Shown: positions 9,195 to 17,165 of the stretch, piece after piece | Layout of the letters: each line of letters begins with the position of its first letter | Numbering within the stretch: position 1 is the first letter of the stretch | Origin: Nocardioides oceani | Lineage (GTDB): Bacteria; Actinomycetota; Actinomycetes; Propionibacteriales; Nocardioidaceae | DNA: 64,000 nucleotides | Assembly (NCBI RefSeq): GCF_030412965.1 | Contig: NZ_JAUHJQ010000002.1 | Location: 677,979 to 741,978, forward strand | Reading direction: 5' to 3' | The notes under the pieces: model-generated | Told to the model about the DNA's origin: nothing | Databases searched by the model: none | What the model saw: only the letters and a program-made list of their open reading frames with translations | Made by a program: the position numbers and the translations under genes

Positions 9195-9838
9195 CGGCCG
9201 AGGGGAGCGCCCCGAAGGTCGCGGTCCTCGACTACGGCTCGGGCAACCTGCGCTCGGCGGTGCGCGCCGTCGAGCGCGCCGGCGCCGAGGTGGAGCTGAC
9301 CTCGGACTTCGACACCTGCCTGGCGGCGGACGGCCTGCTCGTCCCGGGCGTCGGCGCGTTCGCGGCCTGCATGGAGGGCCTGCGCGCGGTCAAGGGCGAC
9401 CGGCTGATCGGCCGGCGGCTCGCCGGCGGCCGGCCGGTGCTCGGCATCTGCGTCGGCATGCAGATCCTCTTCGGCCGCGGCGTCGAGCACGGGGTCGAGA
9501 CCGACGGGTGCGACGAGTGGCCGGGCGTCGTCGAGCGGCTGCAGGCGCCCGTCGTCCCGCACATGGGCTGGAACACCGTCGAGGTGCCCGAGGGCTCCAC
9601 GCTCTTCGCCGGCATCGAGGACGAGCGGTTCTACTTCGTGCACTCCTACGGCGTGCGCGAGTGGGAGCTGGTGACGAACAACCGCACGCGCGCGCCGCTG
9701 GTCACCTGGGCCGAGCACGGCGGCGACCGGTTCGTCGCGGCCGTCGAGAACGGTCCGCTCACCGCCACGCAGTTCCACCCCGAGAAGTCCGGCGACGCCG
9801 GCGCGGCGCTCTTCCGCAACTGGGTCGCCTCCCTGTGA
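9191..9838 (+). CDS. hisH: Imidazole glycerol phosphate synthase, glutaminase subunit
   Basis: A 215-residue class I amidotransferase that supplies ammonia to HisF. The nucleophile is the Cys of [15 protein letters not shown]; the oxyanion segment is [15 protein letters not shown]; the His-Glu pair is in [17 protein letters not shown] start within the hisB stop (GTGA overlap). The partner HisF lies three genes downstream, with hisA and a small membrane-protein gene between. Confidence 0.96.
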   Translation: MTAEGSAPKVAVLDYGSGNLRSAVRAVERAGAEVELTSDFDTCLAADGLLVPGVGAFAACMEGLRAVKGDRLIGRRLAGGRPVLGICVGMQILFGRGVEHGVETDGCDEWPGVVERLQAPVVPHMGWNTVEVPEGSTLFAGIEDERFYFVHSYGVREWELVTNNRTRAPLVTWAEHGGDRFVAAVENGPLTATQFHPEKSGDAGAALFRNWVASL

Positions 9839-9848
9839 GCGCGCCGCC

Positions 9849-10175
9849 GTGAGCAAGGAGCGGGCGCGGCGCCGCGAGGAGCGGCAGCGCGAGGCCGCGG
9901 TCGTCGCCGCGGCCCGGGCCGCCGAGGCCGAGCGGCGAGAACGCCGTGACGCGCGCGTCCGGGCGATGACCTCGCGCCTCCCGGCACGGCGTACCCGTCC
10001 CTCCGGCATCATCGCCACCCGGCGGCGTCGGCAGTGGCAGTGGCTGTTGGGGGCGCTGCTGGTCGCGAACGTCGCGGTCTGGGTGTTCCTCCCGGAGTGG
10101 TCGGCCCGGCTCGGCGCCCTGGTCGTCTCGGTGCTCGCGGCGCCCGTCCTGCACACCCTGCTGTTCCGGCGCTGA
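9849..10175 (+). CDS. Small membrane protein embedded in his operon
   Basis: A 108-residue protein with a highly charged N-terminal helix of about 60 residues ([16 protein letters not shown] and further Arg/Ala/Glu), then two hydrophobic segments (about 68-86 and 90-104) ending LLFRR. The N-terminal helix could be a coiled coil or bind nucleic acid or lipid. It sits eleven bases after hisH and upstream of hisA, co-directional with both. I recall similar genes in the his clusters of related actinobacteria. Function unknown. Confidence 0.8.
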   Translation: MSKERARRREERQREAAVVAAARAAEAERRERRDARVRAMTSRLPARRTRPSGIIATRRRRQWQWLLGALLVANVAVWVFLPEWSARLGALVVSVLAAPVLHTLLFRR

Positions 10176-10212
10176 CCCCTTCAGCCCCGTCCCGATCGAG
10201 GAAGCGAGATCC

Positions 10213-10947
10213 ATGTCCCACCTCCAGCTGCTGCCCGCCGTCGACATCACCGAGGGCCGCGCCGTCCAGCTCGCCCAGGGCGTCGCCGGCTCCGAGCGCG
10301 TGTACGGCGACCCGGTCGCCGCCGCGCGGCGCTGGCAGGACGCCGGGTCGGAGTGGCTGCACCTGGTCGACCTCGACGCGGCGTTCGGGCGCGGCTCCAA
10401 CCGTGAGCTGCAGGCCGAGATCGTCGGCGCGCTCGACATCGACGTCGAGATGAGCGGCGGCATCCGTGACGACGAGTCCCTCGAGGCGGCGCTGGCCACC
10501 GGCTGCCGGCGGGTCAACATCGGCACCGCCGCGCTGGAGAACCCGGAGTGGTGCGCCCGGATCATCGCCGAGCACGGCGACCGGATCGCCATCGGGCTCG
10601 ACGTCCGGGGCACGACCCTGGCTGCGCGCGGCTGGACCAAGGACGGCGGCGACCTCTACGAGACCCTCGCCCGCCTCGACGCCGAGGGCTGCGCGCGGTA
10701 CGTCGTCACCGACGTCAACAAGGACGGCATGCTCCAGGGCCCGAACCTGCAGCTGCTGCGCGACGTGTGCGCCGCGACCGACCGGCCGGTGATCGCCTCG
10801 GGCGGCGTGAGCACGCTCGACGACATCCGGGCGCTGATGGACCTGGTGCCGATCGGCGTCGAGGGCGCGATCGCCGGGACCGCGCTCTACGAGGGCCGGT
10901 TCACCCTCGAGGACGCGCTGGCGCTGACCCGCGGCGGTGCGTCGTGA
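10213..10947 (+). CDS. hisA: HisA/PriA phosphoribosyl isomerase
   Basis: A 244-residue (beta/alpha)8 isomerase converting ProFAR to PRFAR. In actinobacteria without trpF the PriA form also isomerises phosphoribosyl-anthranilate for tryptophan synthesis, and no trpF is seen in this window. General acid/base Asp11 ([13 protein letters not shown]) and the second Asp ([11 protein letters not shown]) are present, as is the PriA signature [13 protein letters not shown] with the Arg and Trp that switch substrates. The residue at position 19 is Gln, where the PriA proteins I remember have Arg. GTGA overlap with hisF. Confidence 0.95.
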   Translation: MSHLQLLPAVDITEGRAVQLAQGVAGSERVYGDPVAAARRWQDAGSEWLHLVDLDAAFGRGSNRELQAEIVGALDIDVEMSGGIRDDESLEAALATGCRRVNIGTAALENPEWCARIIAEHGDRIAIGLDVRGTTLAARGWTKDGGDLYETLARLDAEGCARYVVTDVNKDGMLQGPNLQLLRDVCAATDRPVIASGGVSTLDDIRALMDLVPIGVEGAIAGTALYEGRFTLEDALALTRGGAS

Positions 10948-11705
10948 CGCTCGCGGTCCGGGTGATCCCGTGCCTGGACGTCGATGCCGGCCGGGTGGTC
11001 AAGGGCATCAACTTCCAGGACCTGCGCGACGCCGGTGACCCGGTGGAGCTGGCGAAGGTCTACGACGCCGAGGGCGCCGACGAGCTGACCTTCCTCGACA
11101 TCTCCGCCTCCCACGAGGGCCGCTCGACCACGATGGAGATCGTCTCGGCCACCGCCGAGCAGGTCTTCATCCCGCTCACCGTCGGCGGCGGCGTCGCCGC
11201 GGTCGCGGACGTCGACCGGCTGCTGCGCGCCGGCGCCGACAAGGTCGCGGTCAACACCGCCGCCCTCCACCGGCCCGCGCTGGTCGCCGAGATCGCCGAC
11301 CGGTTCGGCAACCAGGTGCTCGTCCTCTCGGTCGACGCCCGCCGTGCCGCCGGCACCGCGTCCGGCTTCGAGGTCACCACCCACGGCGGCCGGAAGTCCG
11401 CCGGGATCGACGCCGTCGAGTGGGCCGTCCGCGCCGCCGAGCTCGGCGCCGGCGAGATCCTGCTCAACGCCATGGACGCCGACGGCACCCAGGACGGCTT
11501 CGACCTCGAGCTGGTCACCGCGGTACGCCGCGAGGTCTCGATCCCCGTCATCGCCTCCGGCGGTGCCGGCCGCGTCGAGCACTTCCCGCCCGCCGTCGAG
11601 GCCGGCGCCGACGCGGTCCTCGCGGCCACGGTCTTCCACTTCGGCACGTTGCGCATCGGCGACGTCAAGCACGCGTTGACCCAGGCCGGCCACCCGGTCC
11701 GGTGA
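10944..11705 (+). CDS. hisF: Imidazole glycerol phosphate synthase, cyclase subunit
   Basis: A 253-residue (beta/alpha)8 cyclase. It joins ammonia from HisH to PRFAR, giving imidazole glycerol phosphate and AICAR. The two catalytic aspartates are in [19 protein letters not shown] and [10 protein letters not shown]. The phosphate-binding loops [14 protein letters not shown] and [12 protein letters not shown] are intact. GTG start overlapping the hisA stop. It is the last gene of this his run; hisI is 8.5 kb further on. Confidence 0.97.
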   Translation: MTLAVRVIPCLDVDAGRVVKGINFQDLRDAGDPVELAKVYDAEGADELTFLDISASHEGRSTTMEIVSATAEQVFIPLTVGGGVAAVADVDRLLRAGADKVAVNTAALHRPALVAEIADRFGNQVLVLSVDARRAAGTASGFEVTTHGGRKSAGIDAVEWAVRAAELGAGEILLNAMDADGTQDGFDLELVTAVRREVSIPVIASGGAGRVEHFPPAVEAGADAVLAATVFHFGTLRIGDVKHALTQAGHPVR

Positions 11706-11734
11706 TTGCTCCTGCGGGTCGGTCGGGGGCGTCG

Positions 11735-11811
11735 ACGGTCGTTCAATTCAACGGTCGTCGAGGTGTGGAAGCGCTTGCGCAGGTACACATCAGCGCAATT
11801 GAACGATCGTG
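11735..11811. promoter_or_regulatory. Putative operator pair (GTTCAATT inverted repeats) upstream of MOSC gene
   Basis: CGTTCAATT at 11740-11748 is repeated as its inverse AATTGAACG at 11797-11805. The matching context is GGTCGTTCAATT against the reverse-complement form GATCGTTCAATT. The first copy is also flanked by a direct repeat ACGGTCGT at 11735-11742 and 11751-11758. The second copy lies against the GTG start of the MOSC gene, so a bound protein would block transcription or initiation. TTGAACGATCG-type half-sites resemble TetR-family operators, but no regulator gene is adjacent. AT-richer than its surroundings. Confidence 0.45.
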
Positions 11812-12288
11812 TACGCCTCGACCGGCCCGGCGGTCGTGATCCCGGACGGTCGGGTGCGGGTCACGGCGCTGCACGTCGCGCCCGAGCGGCACGCGCCGAT
11901 GGAGGAGCGCACGAGCATCGAGGTGGTCGCCGGCCGCGGGGTCGTCGGCGACCGGTGGTTCGGCACGCGGCACCGGCACGTCTCGGTCCAGTCGGCCGAC
12001 GCGCTCGCCGAGGCCGCGGCCGAGCTCGGCCGGGACGTCGCTCCGAGCGCCACGCGGCGTACGGTCACGGTGAGCGGGGGAGCGGTACCCACCGTCCCGG
12101 GCGTGCGCCTCCGGGTGGGCGAGGTGCTCCTGGAGGTCGTCCGCGTCGCAGCGCCCTGCCGGGTGATGGAGACGTCGATGGGGCCGGGCGGCGCGGCCGC
12201 CCTGCGACGCCGTGGCGGCTCGATCCTCCGCGCCCTCACCTCCGGCACCATCCGCGTCGGCGACGAGGTGGTCCAGGTCGCGGGGTAG
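11809..12288 (+). CDS. MOSC domain-containing protein
   Basis: A 159-residue stand-alone MOSC domain (molybdenum cofactor sulfurase C-terminal). The family carries activated sulfur on a conserved cysteine or binds Mo-cofactor; here that cysteine is in VAAPCRVMETSMGPG. The segment GVVGDRWFGTRHRHVSVQ is the usual MOSC core motif. The GTG at 11809 follows directly after the inverted repeat; a later GTG near 11836 is possible. No molybdoenzyme gene is nearby, so the substrate is unknown. First gene of the block separating hisF from hisI. Confidence 0.85.
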   Translation: MYASTGPAVVIPDGRVRVTALHVAPERHAPMEERTSIEVVAGRGVVGDRWFGTRHRHVSVQSADALAEAAAELGRDVAPSATRRTVTVSGGAVPTVPGVRLRVGEVLLEVVRVAAPCRVMETSMGPGGAAALRRRGGSILRALTSGTIRVGDEVVQVAG

Positions 12289-12292
12289 TCGC

Positions 12293-12337
12293 GGACGTTT
12301 TCGTCCTCCGGTGTGGTCGTGGGGGACGTTTTCGTCC
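12293..12337. repeat. Two identical 14-base hairpin repeats (GGACGTTTTCGTCC)
   Basis: GGACGTTTTCGTCC occurs at 12293-12306 and again at 12324-12337, 31 bases apart, start to start. Each copy can form a five-base stem with a TTTT loop. The first begins five bases after the MOSC stop. They may be a weak terminator for MOSC or a duplicated operator for the secreted-protein gene downstream. Confidence 0.6.
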
Positions 12338-12357
12338 GTGACTATCCCCGGAACGGT

Positions 12358-12425
12358 GGGGGGTGGGTTGTCTCAGGGGTCTTGCGGGGGTCTTGAGGGA
12401 ATGTCGGGGGTGAGGGCGGGGGTGG
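12358..12425 (+). other. G-run-rich leader (possible G-quadruplex) upstream of TasA-like gene
   Basis: This stretch holds at least eight runs of three to six G on the plus strand, among them 12358-12363, 12365-12367, 12376-12379, 12386-12390, 12397-12399, 12406-12410 and 12414-12416, with short loops that repeat a TCTTG-like word. It is non-coding and lies about 90-150 bases before the ATG at 12512. It meets the usual pattern for G-quadruplex formation in the coding-strand DNA or the mRNA leader. Confidence 0.5.
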
Positions 12426-12511
12426 CTTGATGTGGGGTCGGCAGAGTTCGGGTCATCAAGGAACTGCCCCGCCGGAGAGACCGGCGGATCCCTCCCGAAA
12501 GGCTCTCTCCG

Positions 12512-13180
12512 ATGACCTCGACCGCTGCTTCCGCTGGTTCCCGCAAGGCTGTTCGTTCCTCCCGCAAGAACCGCAAGACGCTGGCGAAGGTCGCGGCGTC
12601 GGTGGCGCTGGTGGCGGGTGCTGCGTCGGTGGCGGGTCTGGGCACGTTCGGTGCGTTCACCTCGACCACGTCGGCGTCCGAGCAGGTCGCGGCGGGTCGG
12701 ATCACGCTGGGTCAGGGTGCGAGCACGCAGGGTCCGAGCATCGCGGCGGTCGGCCTGGTGCCCGGTGACACCGTGGAGCGGGACGTGGTGCTGACGCGGG
12801 GTGCGACGGATGAGAAGTTCGGGTCGGTGAAGCTGACCACGACCGGTGCGTCGAGCAACCTGCTGACCACCGACACCGTCAACGGCCTGCAGCTGGCGAT
12901 CGACCAGTGCTCGGTGGCGTGGACGAAGGTGGATGCGACCAAGTCCAACGGTGCGCTGAAGTGCGCCGGCACCACGACTGCGGTGCTGGCCTCGCGTCCG
13001 GTGGTGGGTGCGAACCTGGACCTGGCGGCCGCGACGACGGCGCTGAACACTGACGCGAAGGTCGCCAACCTGCGGGTGACGCTGAAGTTCCCCGAGGCCG
13101 CGGGCAACGACTTCCAGGGCATGGGCAACACCATCAACATGGTCTTCGACGCCACCCAGCGCGCCGCCGAGAACCGCTGA
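12512..13180 (+). CDS. TasA/camelysin-like secreted protein with SipW-type signal peptide
   Basis: A 222-residue exported protein. A Lys/Arg-rich N-terminus (RKAVRSSRKNRKTLAK) is followed by a hydrophobic segment and the motif GLGTFGAFTSTTSASEQ, the 'GxxAxFT' cleavage region of SipW-dependent substrates such as TasA and camelysin (M73-like). The mature part is a beta-rich domain with two cysteines (DQCSVAW and LKCAG) likely paired. TasA relatives form surface fibres or act as biofilm matrix. The start is supported by GAAAGG nine bases before the ATG. Codon choice has more GGT/GCT/GTG than its neighbours. No SipW-type peptidase is encoded in this window. Confidence 0.8.
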   Translation: MTSTAASAGSRKAVRSSRKNRKTLAKVAASVALVAGAASVAGLGTFGAFTSTTSASEQVAAGRITLGQGASTQGPSIAAVGLVPGDTVERDVVLTRGATDEKFGSVKLTTTGASSNLLTTDTVNGLQLAIDQCSVAWTKVDATKSNGALKCAGTTTAVLASRPVVGANLDLAAATTALNTDAKVANLRVTLKFPEAAGNDFQGMGNTINMVFDATQRAAENR

Positions 13181-13222
13181 CCCACCTGCACGTCGCACCA
13201 CTGCACAGCACGACCCGACCCC

Positions 13223-13252
13223 GAGCGGTCGCCGGCACACCGGCGGCCGCTC
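13223..13252 (+). terminator. Stem-loop terminator after TasA-like gene
   Basis: A 13-base stem (13223-13235 with 13240-13252, one T-G pair) closes a CACA loop, 43 bases after the stop codon. There is no U-run behind it, as is common in GC-rich actinobacteria. It would separate this gene from the ABC exporter operon. Confidence 0.6.
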
Positions 13253-13377
13253 GCGGCATACCCGGACCTGCGCGTTGCCACCTCGGCGGCACGGCTCCCG
13301 CTGCGGCGGGGTGGGAGAGGCCGGAATATCGTGGCGCGGCCCGGCTGTTGGGCGGAGGTCGAGGGAAGCAGGAGCGG

Positions 13378-15192
13378 GTGACGGACGAGCAGGAGCAGGG
13401 CCGCGGGTCCACGGCAGCAGGTTTCCGGGTGCTGTGGGTGGCGATCCGGCGGGAGCCGTGGATCTTCACGGTCTCGACCCTCGGGAGCGTGCTGTTCGGG
13501 GCACTGACCGTGGCCGACGCGTGGGTGCTCGGCTGGTCGACGGACCACGTCGTGCTGCCGGCGTTCGAGACCGGCGAGGTCGGCGCCGACATGCTGCTCG
13601 CGGTCCTCGGGCTGTTCCTCGGCGTCGCGATCCTCCGCGCGGTCGGCATCGTCGCGCGGCGGCTCGGCGCCGGCGTCATGCAGTACCGCATGCAGGCCCA
13701 CACCCGTCGCGCCGTCACCCGGCAGTACCTCTCGCTGCCGATGGAGTGGCACCAGCGGCACCCGACCGGCCAGCTGCTCTCCAACGCCAACTCCGACGTC
13801 GAGGCCGCGTGGGGTCCGATCGCGCCGCTGCCGATGGCGGTGGGCACCGTCGCGATGATGGTGATCGCCGTCGTCCAGATGCTGCTGGCCGACCTCGTGC
13901 TCGCGCTGGTGGGGCTGACGATCTTCCCGGTCGTCATCGCCGTCAACGTCGCCTACCAGCGGCTCGCCCAGGGCTGGATGACCCGCGCGCAGCAGCTGCG
14001 GGCGGAGGTCAGCGAGATCGCGCACGAGTCCTTCGACGGCGCCATGGTCGTCAAGACGCTGGGCCGCGAGGGCGAGGAGACCGAGCGCTTCGCCGCCCGC
14101 GCCCGCGAGCTGCGCGACGTCAACGTCCGGGCAGGTCGCATCCGCGCGGCGTTCGACCCGACGCTCGCCGCGCTGCCCAACATCGGCGTGCTCGTCGTGC
14201 TCGCGGTCGGCGTGTCCCGGGTCCTCAGCGGCGCGACCGACGCCGGTGACGTCGTCACCGTGGCGTACCTCCTCACCATCGTCTCCTTCCCCATCCGCTC
14301 GATCGGCTGGCTGCTCGGCGAGTTCCCGCGCAGCGTCGTGGGCTACCGCCGGGTGCGCGGCGTCCTCGACGCGACCGGCGAGATGCCGTACGGCGACCGC
14401 CCGGCCGCCCCGGCCGCCGGGTCCGGCGCCCGCGGGGCGGCCCTGGCCGTCGAGGGCCTCGCCTACTCCTACGACCCGGGCCGCCGCCTGCTCGACGGGG
14501 TCGACGTGGCCGTCGAGCCGGGCCGCACGGTCGCCGTCGTCGGCGCCACCGCGTCCGGCAAGAGCACGCTGACGATGCTGCTCAGCCGCCTGGTCGACCC
14601 CGACGCGGGCCGGATCCTGCTCGACGGCACCGACCTGCGCGACCTCGGCCGCGGCGAGCTCGCCCGGGCGGTGGCCACCGTGCCGCAGACCCCCTTCCTC
14701 TTCGACGACACCGTCCGCGGCAACGTCACCCTCGGTGCCGACGTCGGCGACGACGAGGTGTGGGCGGCGCTGCGTGCCGCCCAGGCCGACGGCTTCGTCG
14801 CCGCCCTGCCGCAGGGCCTCGACACGCGCCTCGGCGAGCGCGGCACCTCGCTGTCGGGCGGCCAGCGGCAGCGGATCTCGCTGGCCCGCGCGCTCGTGCG
14901 CCGGCCGCGGCTGCTGGTGCTCGACGACGCCACCTCGGCGGTCGACCCCGAGGTCGAGGCGCGCATCCTGGCAGCGCTGCGCGACGAGTCCGGTGACGGC
15001 CCCTCGCTCGTGGTCGTCGCCTACCGCAAGGCGACGATCGCGCTGGCCGACGAGGTGGTCCACCTCGAGGACGGCCGGATCGCCGACCGGGGCACCCACG
15101 CCGAGCTGCTGGCGCGCAGCGCGTCGTACGCGAACCTCGTCAACGCCTACGAGCAGGAGCACGACGACGAGCACGCGGAGGTGACCGCATGA
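13378..15192 (+). CDS. ABC exporter, fused membrane/ATPase subunit with degenerate ATP site
   Basis: A 604-residue type IV ABC half-transporter: six-helix membrane domain (about 25-310) followed by an ATPase domain. Walker A is VGATASGKST (about 387-396) and the signature LSGGQRQRISLARAL is intact. The Walker B sequence LLVLDDATS has Asp517 where the catalytic Glu is expected, and the H-loop His is Tyr549 (VVVAYRKA). This subunit therefore supplies the non-hydrolysing site of a heterodimer. The start is the GTG at 13378, with AGGAG upstream, rather than the TTG at 13348. ATGA overlap with the partner gene. Substrate unknown. Confidence 0.92.
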   Translation: MTDEQEQGRGSTAAGFRVLWVAIRREPWIFTVSTLGSVLFGALTVADAWVLGWSTDHVVLPAFETGEVGADMLLAVLGLFLGVAILRAVGIVARRLGAGVMQYRMQAHTRRAVTRQYLSLPMEWHQRHPTGQLLSNANSDVEAAWGPIAPLPMAVGTVAMMVIAVVQMLLADLVLALVGLTIFPVVIAVNVAYQRLAQGWMTRAQQLRAEVSEIAHESFDGAMVVKTLGREGEETERFAARARELRDVNVRAGRIRAAFDPTLAALPNIGVLVVLAVGVSRVLSGATDAGDVVTVAYLLTIVSFPIRSIGWLLGEFPRSVVGYRRVRGVLDATGEMPYGDRPAAPAAGSGARGAALAVEGLAYSYDPGRRLLDGVDVAVEPGRTVAVVGATASGKSTLTMLLSRLVDPDAGRILLDGTDLRDLGRGELARAVATVPQTPFLFDDTVRGNVTLGADVGDDEVWAALRAAQADGFVAALPQGLDTRLGERGTSLSGGQRQRISLARALVRRPRLLVLDDATSAVDPEVEARILAALRDESGDGPSLVVVAYRKATIALADEVVHLEDGRIADRGTHAELLARSASYANLVNAYEQEHDDEHAEVTA

Positions 15193-16985
15193 GCACCGTG
15201 ATGGACTCCGGCGAGGAGATCGGCGCGATCCGCACCCTCCGCCGCGGCGTGCACTTCTCGCCCGAGCTCAAGGAGGGCATCGGCGGCACGCTGGCGCTCG
15301 CCGTGCTCGCCTCGGCCGGCCAGGTCGTCGTGCCGATCGCGGTCCAGCAGGTGCTCGACCGCGGCGTCAACGGCCCCGACGGGCCGGACGTCTCGTTCAC
15401 CGTCTGGGCCGGCGTCATCGCGGCGCTCGCCATCGTGGTGACCAGCTGGGCGTCGTACGCGATGACCACGCGCCTGTTCACCTCCGCCGAGCGCGGGCTG
15501 GCCACGCTGCGCACCAAGGCCTTCCGCCACGTCCACGACCTGCCCCTGCTCACCCAGAACACCGAGCGCCGCGGGGCCCTGGTCGCGCGCGTCACCAGCG
15601 ACGTCGACCAGGTCAGCCAGTTCCTCGTCTTCGGCGGTCTGCTGTTCGTCGTGAGCGTCGGGCAGGTGCTCGTCGCGACCGTCGTGATGGTGGTCTACAG
15701 CTGGCAGCTCGCGCTGGTCGTGTGGCTGTGCTTCGCGCCGCTGTTCCTGTCCCTGCGCTACTTCCAGCGCAAGCTCTCCGACGCCTACGGCACCGTACGT
15801 CGCCAGGTCGGCCTGATGCTCTCGGCCGTGTCCGAGCCGGTCGTCGGTGCGGCCGTCGTGCGTTCCTACGCCGTCGAGGACCGCACGCAGCGGCGGATCG
15901 ACGAGGCGATCGACGCGCACAAGGCGGCCAGCACGCGGGCGCAGGGCTTCACGGCGTTCTCGTTCTCGCTCGGCGGCGTCTCCGCGGGGCTGGCCAACGC
16001 CGGGGTGCTCGTCGTCGGCATCTGGCTGGGCCAGGGACGGCTGTGGGGCGGCGACATCACCGCGGGCGAGGTGCTCGCGTTCGCGTTCCTCGTGACGCTG
16101 TTCGTGGGGCCCGTGCAGATGGGCACCCAGATCCTCACCGACGCCCAGAACGCCATCGCGGGCTGGCGTCGCGTCATCGGCATCCTCGAGACGCCGGCCG
16201 ACCTGGTCGACCCCGGCCCGGACGGCGCGGTCCTGCCGCGCGGCCCGATCGACGTGCGCTTCGAGCACGTCTCGTTCGCCTACCCGGGCGGCCCGCTGGT
16301 GCTCCGCGACGTCGACCTGGCCACCGCCTCCGGCACCCGGGTCGCGGTGGTCGGCGAGACCGGCTCGGGCAAGTCGACGGTCGCCAAGCTGCTGACCCGG
16401 CTGATGGACCCCACCGAGGGGCGCGTGCTGCTCGACGGCGTCGACGTCCGCGAACTCGGGTCGGCGTCCCTGCGGCGCAGCGTCGTGCTCGTGCCGCAGG
16501 AGGGCTTCCTCTTCGACGACACGCTCGCCGCCAACGTCCGCTACGGCAGGCTCGACGCCACCGACGACGAGATCCGCGCCAGCGCCGACGAGCTGGGCCT
16601 GGGCGACTGGCTCGCCACCCTGCCGCGGGGCATCGAGACGCCGGTCGGCCAGCGCGGCGAGTCGCTGTCGGCGGGGGAGCGGCAGCTCGTCGCGCTGCTG
16701 CGCGCCCACCTGGCCGACCCCGACCTGCTCGTCCTCGACGAGGCGACCAGCGCGGTCGACCCGGCCCTGGAGATGCGGATCGGGCGGGCCCTGGAGCGGC
16801 TGATGACCGGGCGCACGTCGGTCACGATCGCCCACCGGCTCTCCACGGCGGAGAACGCCGACGAGGTCGTCGTGGTCGACCGTGGGCGGGTGGTCCAGCG
16901 CGGCCCGCACGCCGCGCTCGTGGCCGAGGCGGGCAGCGTGTACGCCGGTCTCCACGCCTCCTGGGTGGCCCAGCAGGGCCGCTGA
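15189..16985 (+). CDS. ABC exporter, fused membrane/ATPase subunit with catalytic ATP site
   Basis: A 598-residue partner of the preceding protein, with the same layout: six membrane helices then an ATPase domain. Walker A VVGETGSGKST, Walker B LLVLDEATSAVDP with catalytic Glu518, and H-loop His549 (VTIAHRLST) are canonical. Its signature is LSAGERQLVALL instead of LSGGQ. Taken together with the first subunit, one composite site is complete (its own Walker motifs plus LSGGQ from the partner) and the other is degenerate. This is the arrangement known from TM287/288, BmrCD and TmrAB. Those relatives export drugs, lipids or peptides; the cargo here is unknown. Confidence 0.93.
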   Translation: MSTVMDSGEEIGAIRTLRRGVHFSPELKEGIGGTLALAVLASAGQVVVPIAVQQVLDRGVNGPDGPDVSFTVWAGVIAALAIVVTSWASYAMTTRLFTSAERGLATLRTKAFRHVHDLPLLTQNTERRGALVARVTSDVDQVSQFLVFGGLLFVVSVGQVLVATVVMVVYSWQLALVVWLCFAPLFLSLRYFQRKLSDAYGTVRRQVGLMLSAVSEPVVGAAVVRSYAVEDRTQRRIDEAIDAHKAASTRAQGFTAFSFSLGGVSAGLANAGVLVVGIWLGQGRLWGGDITAGEVLAFAFLVTLFVGPVQMGTQILTDAQNAIAGWRRVIGILETPADLVDPGPDGAVLPRGPIDVRFEHVSFAYPGGPLVLRDVDLATASGTRVAVVGETGSGKSTVAKLLTRLMDPTEGRVLLDGVDVRELGSASLRRSVVLVPQEGFLFDDTLAANVRYGRLDATDDEIRASADELGLGDWLATLPRGIETPVGQRGESLSAGERQLVALLRAHLADPDLLVLDEATSAVDPALEMRIGRALERLMTGRTSVTIAHRLSTAENADEVVVVDRGRVVQRGPHAALVAEAGSVYAGLHASWVAQQGR

Positions 16986-17165
16986 CCGGGCGCGCTCGCG
17001 CGGCCGGACGGGAGGCACCCCAGGGCGGCATGGCCCGCTCGGGCTAGTCGGCACGGGTGGTTTCACCTTTGCTCCCCGGGCGCCCGTGACAGGGCTCCGA
17101 CGGGGTCGTTGGAGGGTCGCCGCTCCGCCTCCGGGGGCGGCGCCACCCGCCACGAGAGGTGACCC

